Origin: Patagioenas fasciata
Lineage: Eukaryota; Chordata; Aves; Columbiformes; Columbidae
Length of the DNA stretch: 64,000 bases
Assembly: GCF_037038585.1 (NCBI RefSeq)
Contig: NC_092521.1
Span: 106,098,398-106,162,397, forward strand
Reading direction: 5' to 3'
Made by a program: the position numbers and the translations under genes. The number at the start of each line of letters is the position of its first letter. The first letter of the stretch is position 1. The notes beneath the pieces are model-generated. The model saw only the letters and a program-made list of their open reading frames with translations. It searched no databases and was not told the DNA's origin. Positions 10,601-22,083 of this stretch are shown one piece after another.

Positions 10601-13478
10601 CTCCCTCCTTAATGGAGATATGAAGAAGGTCCCTGCCCTAGAACCAGAGTTCTGAGAGGCAGATTCCTGCAGCTAGTTTACTGAAGTGTTGAAGTTGGCC
10701 TAATGCTTGGATGGGCTAACTGACTTAGGTTTTAGGGTTTGGGGTTTGTGTTTGTTTGGTTTTGGTTTTGTTGGGGTTTTTTGTGTTTTTGTTTTGTTTT
10801 TGTTGTTTTTTGGTCTGGTTTGGTTTGGTTTGTTGTTTTGTGTTGGTTGTTTGGTTTTTTTTTTAATCTAGGAGCTAAGAGGCAAGTACCAACCTGGCTT
10901 AAAGTAGATTCTGCGTAATTACCATTCATGAGCAAGAAGGTTAGACACATTATCTGGAGCCTTGCTAAAGCCTCATCCAAACCTATTACAATAGAGAGCT
11001 GTGATTTTTATTGATGTCAATGGGCTTTTCATCACATTTTCCTTCCTGGTGAGACAGAAGTAGATGCCAAAAGCTAAATGATATATTTCTATTGTGTTTT
11101 ACTCCTGACTTATTGGAAATACTTACAGAAAGTTAGGATTAGTTGGAATGGAGTAAAGAAAGGGTATGAGGACAAAAACCCAGACAAAAATAGGCAAAGT
11201 AGTGGAAACTTTGGAGAACAGGGGAGCAGAGAAAGCTGGTCACAGCAAAGGTAGAGAAAACACAAAAGAAGCAGCTTGAGGATTATGCCTTTAATAGAAG
11301 GCCATCTGTTCATGCCTAAAGTTAACCTTTTGATGGTATAAAAGGAGGCGTTTCAATAAGAACTTACAAACTTGTCACAAAGTGTCTATTACTGGTTTGA
11401 ATCAGCATAAAGTTGCTCAAAAGCTAGAAAGCTTGTCTATAACATACAAAACACATTATTTTTTTCTGAAAAGACAAAACTCCTGCAACACCAGAATTGG
11501 CTAATTTGCAACTACTGCTGCATGCATCAGTGAAAAAGAAAATGTGTAAACAAGCACAGAGTTAAGGGATTTACTTTTTTCTAAATCACAAGGACAGATG
11601 CACTGGCACCTGGGAGAACTGTATACACTTTATCAAATGAGTTGCTCAGTCCTGTAAGAGCTGTTACAAAATGCCAGTGGAAGATTTCCATCCACACACT
11701 TCCAGGTTATCATCACTTTTTAAACAGGTACTTTAAAGATTTTCCTTTGATTAAAGTAGCTTTATTTTAAAATCTGAAAAACTGTCTTTATAGCTATTTG
11801 AGTATTTTGAAGTACATCCATACTCCTTCAACAAGCCAATCAGCAGCCTCAGACATTACCTGTCCACATGTTGCTTGTCAGCCCACCTGACAGCCTGCCT
11901 TCGCACCCGACCCTGCTGCAGCACCCAGCATCCACCCACATCAGAAGCCCCTATATCCTCAGCTGCTACTTCTTATGAAAAATATGGGTGTGGGCAGCAG
12001 GAGGGAGAGGTTTATGCACATGCACAGATTTCCTCTACTGCAGGATGTATTTCTATTGAGCAGTACAATACTGTCCACTCTATACCACTGACTTAAAAAT
12101 AAATGCATAGATGTGGATCATTCACACCTCAATGAGAACATAAAATTTCATGTTGTCGACAGACATACACAGCACCTGATTAGCTGTACTGTTGCAGCAC
12201 ACAACCCAGTCCAGTTTCAGTTGACCTACTGACCATCACCAGATAGATAAAAAAGGAGAACCTATTTCCAGCAGAAACATGAAACCCAGCAATAATTTGT
12301 GCTTTTTTGTGTGTTTGTTTTGTTGAACACTTGATCCACAATCTCCTTGAAAGAAGTCTTTATTAGGAAAACCCTCCAAGTATCACTTCACATGAGTTTA
12401 GAAGTACCTACCTTCCATGGAAAAATCCCATTTCTTTAGATTTGATTTATCCCGGAACTCTTACTACCTTTGTTGGAAAATACTCACACAAGATAGCAAA
12501 ATCACATTTTTTTCTGTATCCAAAACTAAGAGCTTAAAAATGCATATGATTCTCATCACTGATGTTTATAATGCCATTAGGAGCAGTGTACACAACTGTT
12601 TATGACATCTTTCAAGTCACAAGTTTATATTTGACTTAGCAAATATTGTTTAGTTAAATATAAAGTGAAATAGTGTTTAGTTAAATATTTAGTGGTACTT
12701 CCAAGTCCTTTAATTTCCTTATAATTACTTTTTTATATCCACAAGAAAAGGAGATTCTTCTGAGAAAAATACAATGAAAGCAGATTGATTGGACACTAAA
12801 CAGACTCCTTGAGTTTACACAAGGGTTCCCCTTGTACCCACTTATTAGCAAGTTTATGTCTTGTTTCCAACAACTGGCGAGGTGTATTAGCCATCATTAT
12901 GGAGTAAACCCTTAACAACTGGTATGCGTTTTTTGTGATCCTAGCTTGACTTCAGAATATAGAGAGGGATGAAACTATCATGGCAATATGTACTGTTTTG
13001 GCAGAGGTTCCAGGCTTTACCCATTTTGATGGTCTCATAACACTAATGAGAAAAAATGGGAAGTGAATACATGCTGTCAGGTAAACTAAACTTATTGCTT
13101 GTTTTACTTGGTTACCTAAATCACAAGGCTAAAAAAACACAGTATGATACACAGCTTAGTTTTGAACACAATTTATTCCTAAATTTAGCATCAGAAGACT
13201 TGTGTTTTCTCATTCTATTACCCTCATTGGTGCTAAGCAAATCAAAATTAGTTATTACAGAACTTCACAAAATAAGCAAGCATCAGCTAAAAGCTAGCTT
13301 ATTTAAATATGCTTACTTAGGTGAGAGGTCAAAGTCAGCCGTTAAATACTATCACCCTTTGACTGCTGTCTACACCTAAAATACTACTGAAGAAGTAGCT
13401 TTAAAACTCACCTTTAAGCTGTAAACATCTGTGTTTTCTTCAATATTTAAAAGACTTCAAACTGGTGTTCTTTTCCAG
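10601..13478. other. non-coding DNA with a G/T-rich tract
   Basis: No credible exon was found. It contains the G/T-rich tract at 10734-10863. The 107-codon plus-strand frame at 13056-13379 has no matching splice sites and an AT-driven composition, so I read it as a chance frame in an intron upstream of the exon at 13479. Confidence 0.5.
10734..10863. repeat. G/T-only low-complexity tract
   Basis: About 130 bases almost entirely G and T on the plus strand (TTTGG, TTTTG and TGTTT words), opening with TTAGGGTTTGGGG. The strand asymmetry is strong. It is simple sequence rather than a telomere-repeat array, since the TTAGGG word occurs only once. Confidence 0.85.
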
Positions 13479-13601
13479 AAACTGATCCAGCTGCTATTTC
13501 AAAGCAGTCTGAGGATATTTTAAAACAAATTAAGGAAAAAAAAGTTTGTGAGTGTTTTCAACAGAGTTCGGCATCACCACTAAATCAGAGAACTACACCA
13601 T
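13479..13601 (+). CDS. internal coding exon, 123 bp, unidentified gene
   Basis: The acceptor reads TGTTCTTTTCCAG and the donor is the near-perfect GTAAGTAAA. Between them one frame is open throughout: two bases, forty codons, one base. The exon is therefore symmetric, phase 1 at both ends, and can be skipped without a frameshift. The other two frames contain stops. The peptide is hydrophilic, starts TDPAAISKQSEDILKQIKEK and later has CFQQSSASPLNQRTTP, so it looks like a short helix followed by a Ser/Pro-rich linker. I do not recognise the family. It lies on the strand opposite the minus-strand gene at 15434-25330, so the two would converge. Confidence 0.62.
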
Positions 13602-15433
13602 GTAAGTAAATGTGATGATTTTCTTTTTCCTCTGCAGTTGTGTGAGTGGTTTTATATAAAACTCTCCCTCTCTCTCTCAAAGAGCACTGCTTCCTTGTTT
13701 CATGTTTCGCAGCAGTAATGAAAACGCAGTGAGCTTCAGCAACCATTACAGGGAATTGCATGTATTTTCATTAATTAAATATTAAGTGGTATTTCCAACT
13801 ACTTTTGCTTCATAAAACATGTGTTCAGAATTGTTTTTAATGTACAATACTTAAATATTCATTTTTAATTAAGATTTTAGAAAAATAAATATATATTCTA
13901 AAATATGTTATTAAAATATTGTAATGAGCTATTATGTGCAAATAATGATAGTGAATATAAATTATTATTTTAAAAAATTAAAACTGTTTTGATATTCACC
14001 CAGCACAGAAGAGCTTCTTGTCAGCATATCCATATTTTCCTTTATGGAACTGACGACCACTCATTTACCCAGTTCAGAAGTCCAGAAGATTTACTTGTAC
14101 AGCTCACAAAACAAGGAACAAATGCAGGATATGGCACTATCGGTCCTGAGATTTTAATCTCTCAATCTGCTCATAGTGTTAAAATAACCAACAGAAAAGC
14201 ACACTTCCTATCTCTATTCCAAAATACCATGTGTGAACTCTAACTGAAATCTTTGACTGAACAGAGAACACAAAATGTTTAACTTCAACAAAGTCAGTTT
14301 CATCTTGGATTATCATAAAGATATTTTCTCCTGCCAAGAGTGTCAGTTTTCACAAAGCATGAGCTACAATTAGCTTGCAATAGCAATAGCAGTGCTATTT
14401 CTTTGGAGTTTTTTTTAAAAAAACACTATATACACAAGTGAATGCATGTCTGTTTATAATCTTTGTAATTTACATGGCTGAAACAAATGTATCGAAACAT
14501 CATAATGATAAATGATGGCCAGAGAATCAAGACAGATGCAAGAGATTGCTGTTTTGAAATTACCACAAAGATGGGAAGGGGAAAGAAAGATGTTTTTTAT
14601 GCTTGATCACCAACCACGGGACAGCAAAATAAGAATTTCAAGTTCACACTTTATGATATTTTACTTAAGTCAAAATAATACCTGTTATTCTTGATGCCTG
14701 CTTGATGTCAGAATGGAATGGCCAGAACAGAGGAGATTTTTCAAGTGTTCTTTGGTAGAAGATAAAACTCAGTATTTCCAAAGGTGAATAATTAGATTAC
14801 AGAAAGATTTAGATAAACAGAAGTCTCATCATACCTTAGTGAGAAATGCAAAGTATAAACAAGATGCTAAGCAACCAGAATCCACATGTTTGAAGGAGAT
14901 ATGAGAAGTTTTTATATAATTAGCCAAACTTTTTAGGTAAAGTGCAGTAATCAGAATGAGAAGCCAGTGAGCATGATGTTACTCAGATAACCAGAGGATG
15001 AAATGAATGAATTCAGAGAAACCATACTTCAAGGAACCACCTTTTTCCTTTCTGATCTTCAGGGGGAAGAAAAAAAAAAAAAAATAGAGGCAAATTCTTC
15101 CAATGCTTAGTAGAAAGAAGGCTGAAAAAAGTTCTGAGGTGGCTGATGAATATGGAGTTGTTAGACCAGCAACCTTGAGTCATGATCTTCTCTTTTGAAA
15201 CCTGATGACAAAGCAGTCTCTGGAAATGCTGAAAAAGAGTATTCTTCACAGAACCCATGTTCACAGCCAGCTCTAGATCCTGCCAGAGAGAAAAGGATGG
15301 AAAAAGTACATGGTGCACAAAGATTGAACCTCCTGAGTGATGCAAAAAGCGCAAACAGTCCTAAAGCTTTATAAAGTCATGCAATTGAATGCAGCTACAC
15401 CCTACAGCAAATTTTATAAGCAAAATCCTCCCG
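13602..15433. other. non-coding DNA between two convergent exon sets
   Basis: AT-rich with no confident exon. The plus-strand frame at 13989-14243 has an acceptor-like CACCCAG just after its first codons but no donor. The minus-strand frame at 15013-15354 has a good acceptor-like run ending CTCTCTGGCAG but only a weak donor. Part of this stretch may be 3' UTR of the minus-strand gene. Confidence 0.4.
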
Positions 15434-15573
15434 TCAGTACTGCTCAATTCTGACATCAGGTCGTTCATTTTCAGGCTGTGCTGTTGGTTTTGCTCTGACA
15501 AGTGGTATTGTGAAGGCTTTTTCCCCTCTGAGAGTAGGTAATTCATTTCTTGATAAGTTTTTGCAGAATCTTT
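15434..15573 (-). CDS. possible terminal exon of the minus-strand gene
   Basis: Read on the minus strand, an AATAG acceptor at 15574-15576 is followed by two bases and 45 codons, then a TGA at 15434-15436. The incoming phase (1) matches the outgoing phase of the exon at 17536-17643, the nearest good exon upstream. The peptide is protein-like, with RFCKNLSRNELPTLRGEK early and PENERPDVRIEQY at the very end. The weak point is the acceptor: the 30 bases before it are A-rich, and the better pyrimidine tract lies further away. A second frame here also reads open for a while, so the call is tentative. No family recognised. Confidence 0.35.
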
Positions 15574-15636
15574 CTATTGATCTGCTTTTGGATTTTTTTC
15601 ACATTACAGAAAACAGGTCCTGCCTTACCTGTACAT

Positions 15637-15672
15637 TACAAACAAACAACAAACAAACAAACAAACAAAAAA
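15637..15672. repeat. (CAAA)n simple repeat
   Basis: CAAA/ACAA units with one irregular spacing, ending in a short A run. Confidence 0.9.
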
Positions 15673-16344
15673 TCAAGGTTGGCTAGTTAAACACACATTT
15701 TCTCTGTTTCCTGACAATGCAAAACTTTGCCTCAGTTCTCTGGTATCTATTTTTTTGTTTTGAAAAATCTTAGTTCTTTCAGTAAAATTCTACTTGGAGT
15801 ACTTTATACATTCTTCATAACTGCAAACAGTGTCATCACCTTGTATGAAAGTTACTAAATGTAAAAGGATCTTTGCTTAAGGAAAAATAATGCATATATG
15901 AACTATTGGAATAATTTGTAATACACATTGCCTGTAGTAAACACAACTGAGTTTCAAATTTAAACTTACAGAATTGAAAAGCCAATAACTAAACCTGATT
16001 GTGTGCATGATGCTTAGCAAGGATGAGAAAGAATATCAAGGTGTAGTTTCAACTGTGAAAACATATTCACTGCCAAGTCTTAATGAGTTCTTTTCACGTG
16101 GTTTCATGCAAACAGTATTTAAGGCTTTTGAACTTGCTGTCCTTCCTGATTCTCTATAATTGGTGAAGACTAAATTTAAACTAGACTGCCACTAATGATT
16201 ATTGATGCTATATGTTAAAGTAAGAACTCTTAATGAAGTTAAACAAAATACATCTTAATGATGCTAAACAAAACTGGAAGTTAAACAAAAAGGCACAAAT
16301 TAAGACGTTTTGTTAGTAGACAAAGTAAGTAGGGTGAGAGTTAC

Positions 16345-16421
16345 CTTTTGGAAACAAGTAAATACTGCTATTATGGACCTGTGAAAGGGTGAATTTTCGG
16401 AGGGACATTTTAAAGAATCCA
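16345..16421 (-). CDS. weak candidate exon, minus strand, 77 bp
   Basis: On the minus strand a CCTTGCACACCACCTAG acceptor is followed by 77 bases and a GTAACT donor. Two frames are open (one gives DSLKCPSENSPFHRS, the other FKMSLRKFTLSQVHNSS). Taken with the outgoing phase of the exon at 17536, the first would join without a frameshift but leave phase 0, which does not fit the terminal exon at 15434. It may be an alternative exon or a chance match. Confidence 0.2.
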
Positions 16422-17535
16422 CTAGGTGGTGTGCAAGGCATAGAGGAGACAGGTAACGGTCTGGAGACCTAACTCCCACCTAGAAACTGTTTTCAATGAA
16501 AAAAAAAAAAAAAAGCACGCAAAAACAACTTAGAAAAACAAAACCCCACATCCAACAGTCATCACAAAGAATTAAAAGAAACCCCAAAATCTAAAGTTAA
16601 AGTTGTCGATGACAAAGCTCCATGAAACAACCAGGGTAGAAGCAAATTTCACCTCACTTTGGCAATGGAAGTTCACTTCTATGCACATTCACTGACTACG
16701 TCTGGAGGAAAAAAGAATCTTTCTGCTGAATAGACAAATGTTTTCATCCTAAAGCCTACACTATGCGTTGTTCCTAGGGAAAAGCAGGGAGAGAGTGAAC
16801 TACCAAATATCTAAGGTATGACACTGAGCTGAAACCCAACAGTCACATGCGGTTCTCCTATCACACAGGATAAAGGAAGCTTGTTCATCAGTTCCAACTT
16901 ATTTCTACTGCAAGATATGTGTCCATTATGCCTCTGAGGATTGTGGGGTAGAAGAGATTTAGCAATCTTAACAGAAGTATGAATCAATATCTAGCAGTCC
17001 ATATGACACCTTACACCTATAGATTTGTTATATGTTACTTTTATTTATGCGCCCGACACTCATTATTAGCTCAAGGTCCTCTTTTGTGCAGCCCATGCAC
17101 ATCTTTTCCTCCACAACACTACCTCCAGTTATTAGCCAAATGACATAATGTTTATCTAAGCTATTACTTCCCTGCACTCCAGATGTACTCTCATGCACAC
17201 TCCCTGCTAAGCAAGAGGCACTTTCTGGCCAGTCTGCACACAACTCAGCCAGCCACAACAGGTATACATAATTACTAAAGACTGCAGTCTTTTCTTCAGT
17301 AAAGACACGAATCAGAAAGCTCAAAAATTCCTTCTACTTAAAGACTGAATTTGGTTTCCATTTCCTTACAGATATCTCTCAGAGATACTGATGGTCACAG
17401 AATAATAAAGTAGAAAACAACTGTAAACAGCCATAGCCACATACTTCTTAATAGAAGATAGAGTAATAATTTGCACGATGGTTATCAACATCTTGAACAA
17501 AGCAATTGAAAGAATTAAAGTGCTAAAATTGATAC

Positions 17536-17643
17536 CTGGATGAGTTGTAAAGTTAGCCTGGATGGTAATTTTATCATAAGCTTCAGCTTCATGTTGAAGT
17601 TTTAAGTTTGGGTCCTTTTTAGACAAAACCTTAGTCTTACTTT
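17536..17643 (-). CDS. internal coding exon, 108 bp, minus-strand gene
   Basis: The minus-strand acceptor is TTGCATTTTCAG and the donor CCAG/GTATCA. The frame is two bases, 35 codons, one base, so the exon is symmetric in phase 1; the other two frames have stops. The peptide is hydrophilic and has normal coding composition, with SKTKVLSKKDPNLKLQHEAE followed by AYDKITIQANFTTHPG. A stop in this frame just upstream of the acceptor supports the boundary. The open frame runs on past the donor into I/L/F-rich sequence, which I read as intron. Family not recognised. Confidence 0.6.
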
Positions 17644-18276
17644 CTGAAAATGCAACTTTGCTACTTCTTTTTCATGTCCTTAGTTACTGTTGAGATGTTT
17701 AGCTGGTGAAATATTAGACATTTATACTGTAGCAAAGAAAAAAAAAATAGGTTTGCTATCAAATAACTACAGATATTTTAACATAAGGATATATGCTAGG
17801 ACGTGCAAGAGAAAAGAGTGTTAATGGATCACCTAGGCAATTCTCATTTCCAAACATGACAAAATAAAATGTGGTACTTTTTGAACAGAACTGAAACACA
17901 GCTTTTCAAAGTTGAGCCACTGACCAAGTACTCCACACTTATTGTTTGGGATTATAAGAAAAAGAGGTGATAACAGATTAATAATTTTCTAATTTTATGC
18001 TACACTGTTTGTGGGAATATAATAGAAGCTTGGTGATGAGAAGAACTGTAAATAAGTTCAAGCAACTGCAGCTGGAGTGTAGAAAAACACATATATCACA
18101 GTCACTGTTATTTAGCCTTGTGTGTTTCACAAGTAGAACCTCTGTGTTTAGATAACATAGACATGTGAAAGTCTTAAAGACACCTTATCTCATCCTTGAA
18201 ATTCCTGCTCTACTGCAAAGATCAGTGTGATAAACTGTGTGAATCCCTGATACACAGACATAACCAGCAGGCTCAC

Positions 18277-18359
18277 TGATCTTCTAGCAAGGACTGAGCT
18301 CTGCACTGCCAGCATTCCTGCTTGTGTACCTCTACATGGGTGCTTTGGTGCTCTGAAAG
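18277..18359 (-). CDS. candidate exon, minus strand, 83 bp
   Basis: The acceptor AGCATGTTGTTGCAG is good and the donor GATCA/GTGAGC is fair. With incoming phase 0, as left by the exon at 19062, 27 codons are open (LSEHQSTHVEVHKQECWQC, then RAQSLLED). The exon leaves phase 2, which does not directly fit the phase-1 exon at 17536, so either a further small exon is missing or this is not part of the main transcript. A second frame is also open, which lowers confidence. If read through the donor, the frame stops one codon later. Confidence 0.35.
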
Positions 18360-19061
18360 CTGCAACAACATGCTAATTAAGAAGGAGACAATGAACCACT
18401 GACAAACTGAAAAACAGTGGCCAAGTAAATAATTGTGTTATGCATGTGTGTATGTGACAATACATATAAAAAAAAAGAGAAAGATATAAAAATAAATTTC
18501 ACATAAATATGTAAAGACAAAATACTAAAATTACTGTAATTGTAATTGCTATAATATAGTCCTGTATCTTGATATAACAAAATGGTAGCACCAAAGCTGA
18601 CATTCAAAACGCAATATTATTTTTTTTAATTGCCTGTGGTGGCTTGAAGGCATGATATACAGTTACATAAATACAAAGAACCAATACAATGGACATTTAA
18701 ATTAAACTGAACTACACTATAACCAGGTTTTTCAAAACCATTCTGAATACATCAGAAATCCTTTCTCCTCTATGCTAACCAGTTGTGTTCAATTCCCAAA
18801 ATTCTTACAAACCCATTCCAGGTTTAGAAACAAGCTAGCAGGAACACAGGATGCTGGTGTTGAAAATTAATATTTTAATGCATTCACAAATTATAAATAA
18901 ATATCGAGACTACATGGAGACATACGACACCAGCAGAAAGGTGCTACCAGAATTAAATTCATGCACAAGAAACTGACAAGACTTATTAGTTATATCTGAG
19001 ATCGTATCTATGCTGCTGAGCGTACTACAAGACACCTACTTTAAAATCAAATGTGACGTAC

Positions 19062-19163
19062 CAGAAACACTTTAGCCACTGAAGCATGAAGCTGTTTGTA
19101 AACCAGTTCAGCACACTGAGAAGCAGCAGTCCTATAGTTATGTGTAATTGTCTTTTCAAAGTA
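19062..19163 (-). CDS. internal coding exon, 102 bp, minus-strand gene (best supported)
   Basis: On the minus strand a strong acceptor, AATTTATTTTTTCTCCAG, is followed by exactly 34 codons and a GTACGT donor. Read in phase 0 the peptide is YFEKTITHNYRTAASQ, then CAELVYKQLHASVAKVFL, an amphipathic helix-like sequence with balanced composition. A second frame is also open and would read like a membrane segment. I prefer phase 0 because the next exon upstream (19423-19480) ends in phase 0 and joins in frame as LEDHP-YFEK. Protein family not recognised. Confidence 0.68.
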
Positions 19164-19422
19164 CTGGAGAAAAAATAAATTGGTGAGTGAAGTCTTGTAG
19201 ATTTTCTAAGTGTTTCTAGACTTCACTGTGCATTTTTTTTAACTCACCGAACTATACTGATAACTTTTGAATGACACTCTAACTTCTGTGACAGCATTTC
19301 AATATCACTGTTTCAGTTAATGCATTTGTACCTTTTAATTTCAGTTGCTGGGGAAGACTTAATTTAAATGCATGATCTGTAGTAAAATGCAACAAAGATG
19401 CATTTCATTAACTATCACTTAC

Positions 19423-19480
19423 AGGATGATCTTCTAAAGTTCCAAAAAAGAAATTGATTATGTTAGGATTTTCATAAGTG
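19423..19480 (-). CDS. internal coding exon, 58 bp, minus-strand gene
   Basis: The minus-strand acceptor ends GTCTTGACTTAAG and the donor CCT/GTAAGTGA is near consensus. One base plus 19 codons is open: TYENPNIINFFFGTLEDHP. An in-frame TGA just upstream of the acceptor supports the exon start. The exon ends in phase 0 and so joins 19062-19163 cleanly. The incoming phase (2) is that left by the candidate at 20110-20141. Confidence 0.58.
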
Positions 19481-19796
19481 CTTAAGTCAAGACATCAGAG
19501 CAACACCACTAAATCTTTAAGATTATGGAATTAAAAGACTATATCAATCTAATGTGATGTGTCAATACTGAGGTAGGTAATAAATGTTAATGGAAAAAAT
19601 AAGTGTTCTTAAGATAGCATTGTAAGACATGAAATTCATACTAACATAGCAAATGTACACAAAATCTTGACAAATCTTGTAAATGAAATCATTCTCAGAG
19701 GAAAGGGACTGATTTTTTTTTTTTTTAACTCAAGTGTCAGGAAAAGGTTACTTATAGACTGTAATTTAAAAAAACTCCATTATATTACATCTAAGT

Positions 19797-19880
19797 GTTC
19801 CTGCTCTGGCAGGAGGATTGGACTAGATGATCTTTTGAGGTCCCTTCCAATCCCTAATATTCTGTGATTCTGTGATTGGC
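19797..19880 (+). mobile_element. CR1 3'-end fragment
   Basis: Plus-strand CR1 tail: GGATTGGACTAGATGATC, a AGGTCCCTTCCAA-type segment, and two TTCTGTGA octamers at the end. It is only about 84 bp, the usual extreme 5' truncation of CR1, and lies in an intron of the minus-strand gene. Confidence 0.9.
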
Positions 19881-20109
19881 TGCTGAAATTCCTCTCCCAT
19901 TGATAGCACATGTTAGAGCTATAAAGAAAACAAAAGAAACAAACTTGCAGACTTTATGTTAATGATACTTTTAGATTACCTAAGAATATAAAGTGGGGCG
20001 TGACAAATATAGAACTTTGGCAACAGTTAGGCATGAAGGCCAAAAGTGATGTCTGAAGGCAGTACCATTAGGAATTCATATGGAAATGGAAAAGCTTCTG
20101 AATACTTAC

Positions 20110-20141
20110 TTCTTTTGAGCGTGACTATTATTTAACTTAGC
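20110..20141 (-). CDS. candidate small exon, minus strand, 32 bp
   Basis: The donor AAGAA/GTAAGTATT is excellent. With an acceptor at AATGTGTAAG the exon is 32 bp, phase 0 in and phase 2 out, encoding AKLNNSHAQK. The outgoing phase fits the exon at 19423 exactly and the incoming phase fits the candidate at 23255. The acceptor lacks a good pyrimidine tract, so the start could differ. Confidence 0.4.
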
Positions 20142-20559
20142 CTTACACATTAAATAATGTAATTTTATTCATACAAAGGTAAACATGCAAACTGTCTGCT
20201 ATGAAACTCTAGAAATTGGGTAGAGGGGAAAAATCGAACAAATAGCCTTTACATGCAAAAAATAGTATAGAAATAACTCTAAGAAAGTAATAGAAAACAG
20301 GAAGGCCTCACAGTTAACATCCACTTAAAACTATATATCTTGCTATAGAGTTCAGTCAGCAGTACTAGTTCTACCAGTAACAACTAACAGAAGTAGCTGT
20401 CTTCACTTTCTGCGGCCTTTGATATCAAGGACAAAGCAATAACTGACAATACAGATGACAGATCAAAGTTCATAAAGCAATAATATAGCAATTTGTTTTG
20501 TAGCTCCACAGAAAAGAAGAAAACAGCACAGATTCCCCAAGGAACTAGAATCTAGTTTT

Positions 20560-20591
20560 CTTACCTTGTGTTACTGTGAGCACAAGGTAAG
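20560..20591. repeat. perfect 11-bp inverted repeat with 10-bp loop
   Basis: CTTACCTTGTG, then a 10-base spacer, then CACAAGGTAAG. Both arms contain the splice-donor-like word CACAAG/GTAAG, one on each strand. No exon could be firmly attached to either donor. Confidence 0.9.
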
Positions 20592-20763
20592 CCTATCATC
20601 AAGACATTTCAAAGGAACAAATGCAAACAAAAATAAAATAAGCTATCTTATCAAAACATTTGTCTATGTAGTTAGTCTGTAAAAGAGGTGTGTGGAAACC
20701 TATGAATTTAATTAAGCCATATGCTCATAGGACAGTAACATAAAAGCTTAAGTGCAGAATATC

Positions 20764-21612
20764 ATCGAATCATAGAATGATCTGGGTTAGAAGGGACCTT
20801 AAAGATGATCTGGTTCCAAGCCCCTTGCCATGGGCAGGGACACCTTCCACTAGACCAGGTTACTCAAAGCCCCACCCAACCTGGCCTTGAACACTTCCAG
20901 GGATGGGACAGCCACAGCTTCTCTAGGCAGCCTACTCCAGTGCCTCACTACCGTCATAGTGAAGAATTTCTTCCTCATATCTGACCTAAATCTACTGACT
21001 TTCAGTTTAAAGCCATTACCCCTTGTTCTATCACTATGTGCCCTTGTAAAAAGTTCCTCTCCAGCTTTCTTGCAGTGCCCCTTGAGATACTGGAAGACTG
21101 CTGGAAGGTCTCCCTGGAGTCTTCTCCAAGCTGAACAAACCCAACTTTCTCAGCCTGTCTTCACAGGAGAGGTGCCCTCTGATCAGCTTCAAGGCCCTTC
21201 TCTGGACCTTTTCCAATGGGTCTATGTCCTTCTTATGTTAGGAGCCCCAGAGGCCTCCGGATGGGGTCTCACCAGAGCAGAGTAGAGGGACAGAATCACC
21301 TCATTTGACCTGCTGATCACATTTATTTTAAGGCAGACCAGGATACAGTTGACCTTCTGGGCTTGAAGAACACATTGCCTGATCATGTTGAGTTTCTCAT
21401 CAATCAATACCCCCAAGTCCTTTTCCTCAAGGCTGCTCTCAATCCATTGTCCGCTCATCCTGTATTTGTGCTTGAGGTTGCCCTGACATGTGCAGGACCT
21501 TGCATCTGGCCTTGCTGAACTTCATGAGGTTCTCATGGGCCCACCTCTCCAGTCTGTTAAGGTATCTCTGGGTGGCATCCCTTCCCTGCAGCACATTGAC
21601 TGCATCACAGTA
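20764..21612 (-). mobile_element. CR1 LINE, 5'-truncated, 0.85 kb
   Basis: It begins at the left with GAATCATAGAATGATC (CR1 octamers) and runs through the 3' UTR-like and ORF2 C-terminal region, read on the minus strand (EKDLGVLIDEKLNM, NCILVCLKINVISRS). It is very close in sequence to the left part of the CR1 at 40928 but has small deletions, including about 6 bp near 21176 and about 12 bp near 21250. Frames are broken. The right boundary is approximate. Confidence 0.93.
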
Positions 21613-22083
21613 CAGTATTCCCTAAGTTTTACCTTCATCCTTTTTTCAAAATATCTTTATTCTGAACTATTTTTTTATTTCCAAAATACAGTTCAAACTG
21701 ATAGAATTGATTGAGTCTGATGTTTTACAGAAGCCAGTGTAGTATTCCCAAAACATGAACGGTATTTATGCCAAAGTTGAACACACTTATAATCTAACCC
21801 TGAAAGCCTACACCTTTGCAACTTTGAGGTCATCTGTTTATGGATTTTTTTGCACAATCTAATATTATTTAAAAGTGGTAGCAAGTACTTGGAACAATTA
21901 GATTAAGAGTTTGTTGCTTGCTTTCTTCAGCTTCCATTATTTACATTTCTGCTACAGTAACCTAACAGGTAACAACAGTTACTGATACATTCTTTAATAC
22001 ACACCATGCTCATAATTTTGCTTGAAAGGCATTCTATAAAGATGTGGCCTTGAAGTAATTTCATTCCATAAATAGAACAGCAA
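21613..22083. other. intronic or intergenic DNA, nothing identified
   Basis: AT-rich, no exon or repeat recognised. Confidence 0.5.

Noticed and set aside
17688-17726. Minus-strand 39-bp segment after a very strong pyrimidine tract
   Set aside because: Phase 0 at both ends does not fit the phase-1 exon at 17536-17643, and the donor is weak.
19248-19306. Minus-strand segment with a strong GTGAGTT donor and an open frame (DIEMLSQKLECHSK)
   Set aside because: No adequate acceptor, and its phases (2 in, 2 out) break the clean join between the exons at 19423 and 19062.
20887-21285. Plus-strand 132-codon frame, with a near-copy at 41052-41489
   Set aside because: Both are antisense to CR1 copies of the same subfamily; the shared protein reflects recent repeat identity, not a conserved gene.
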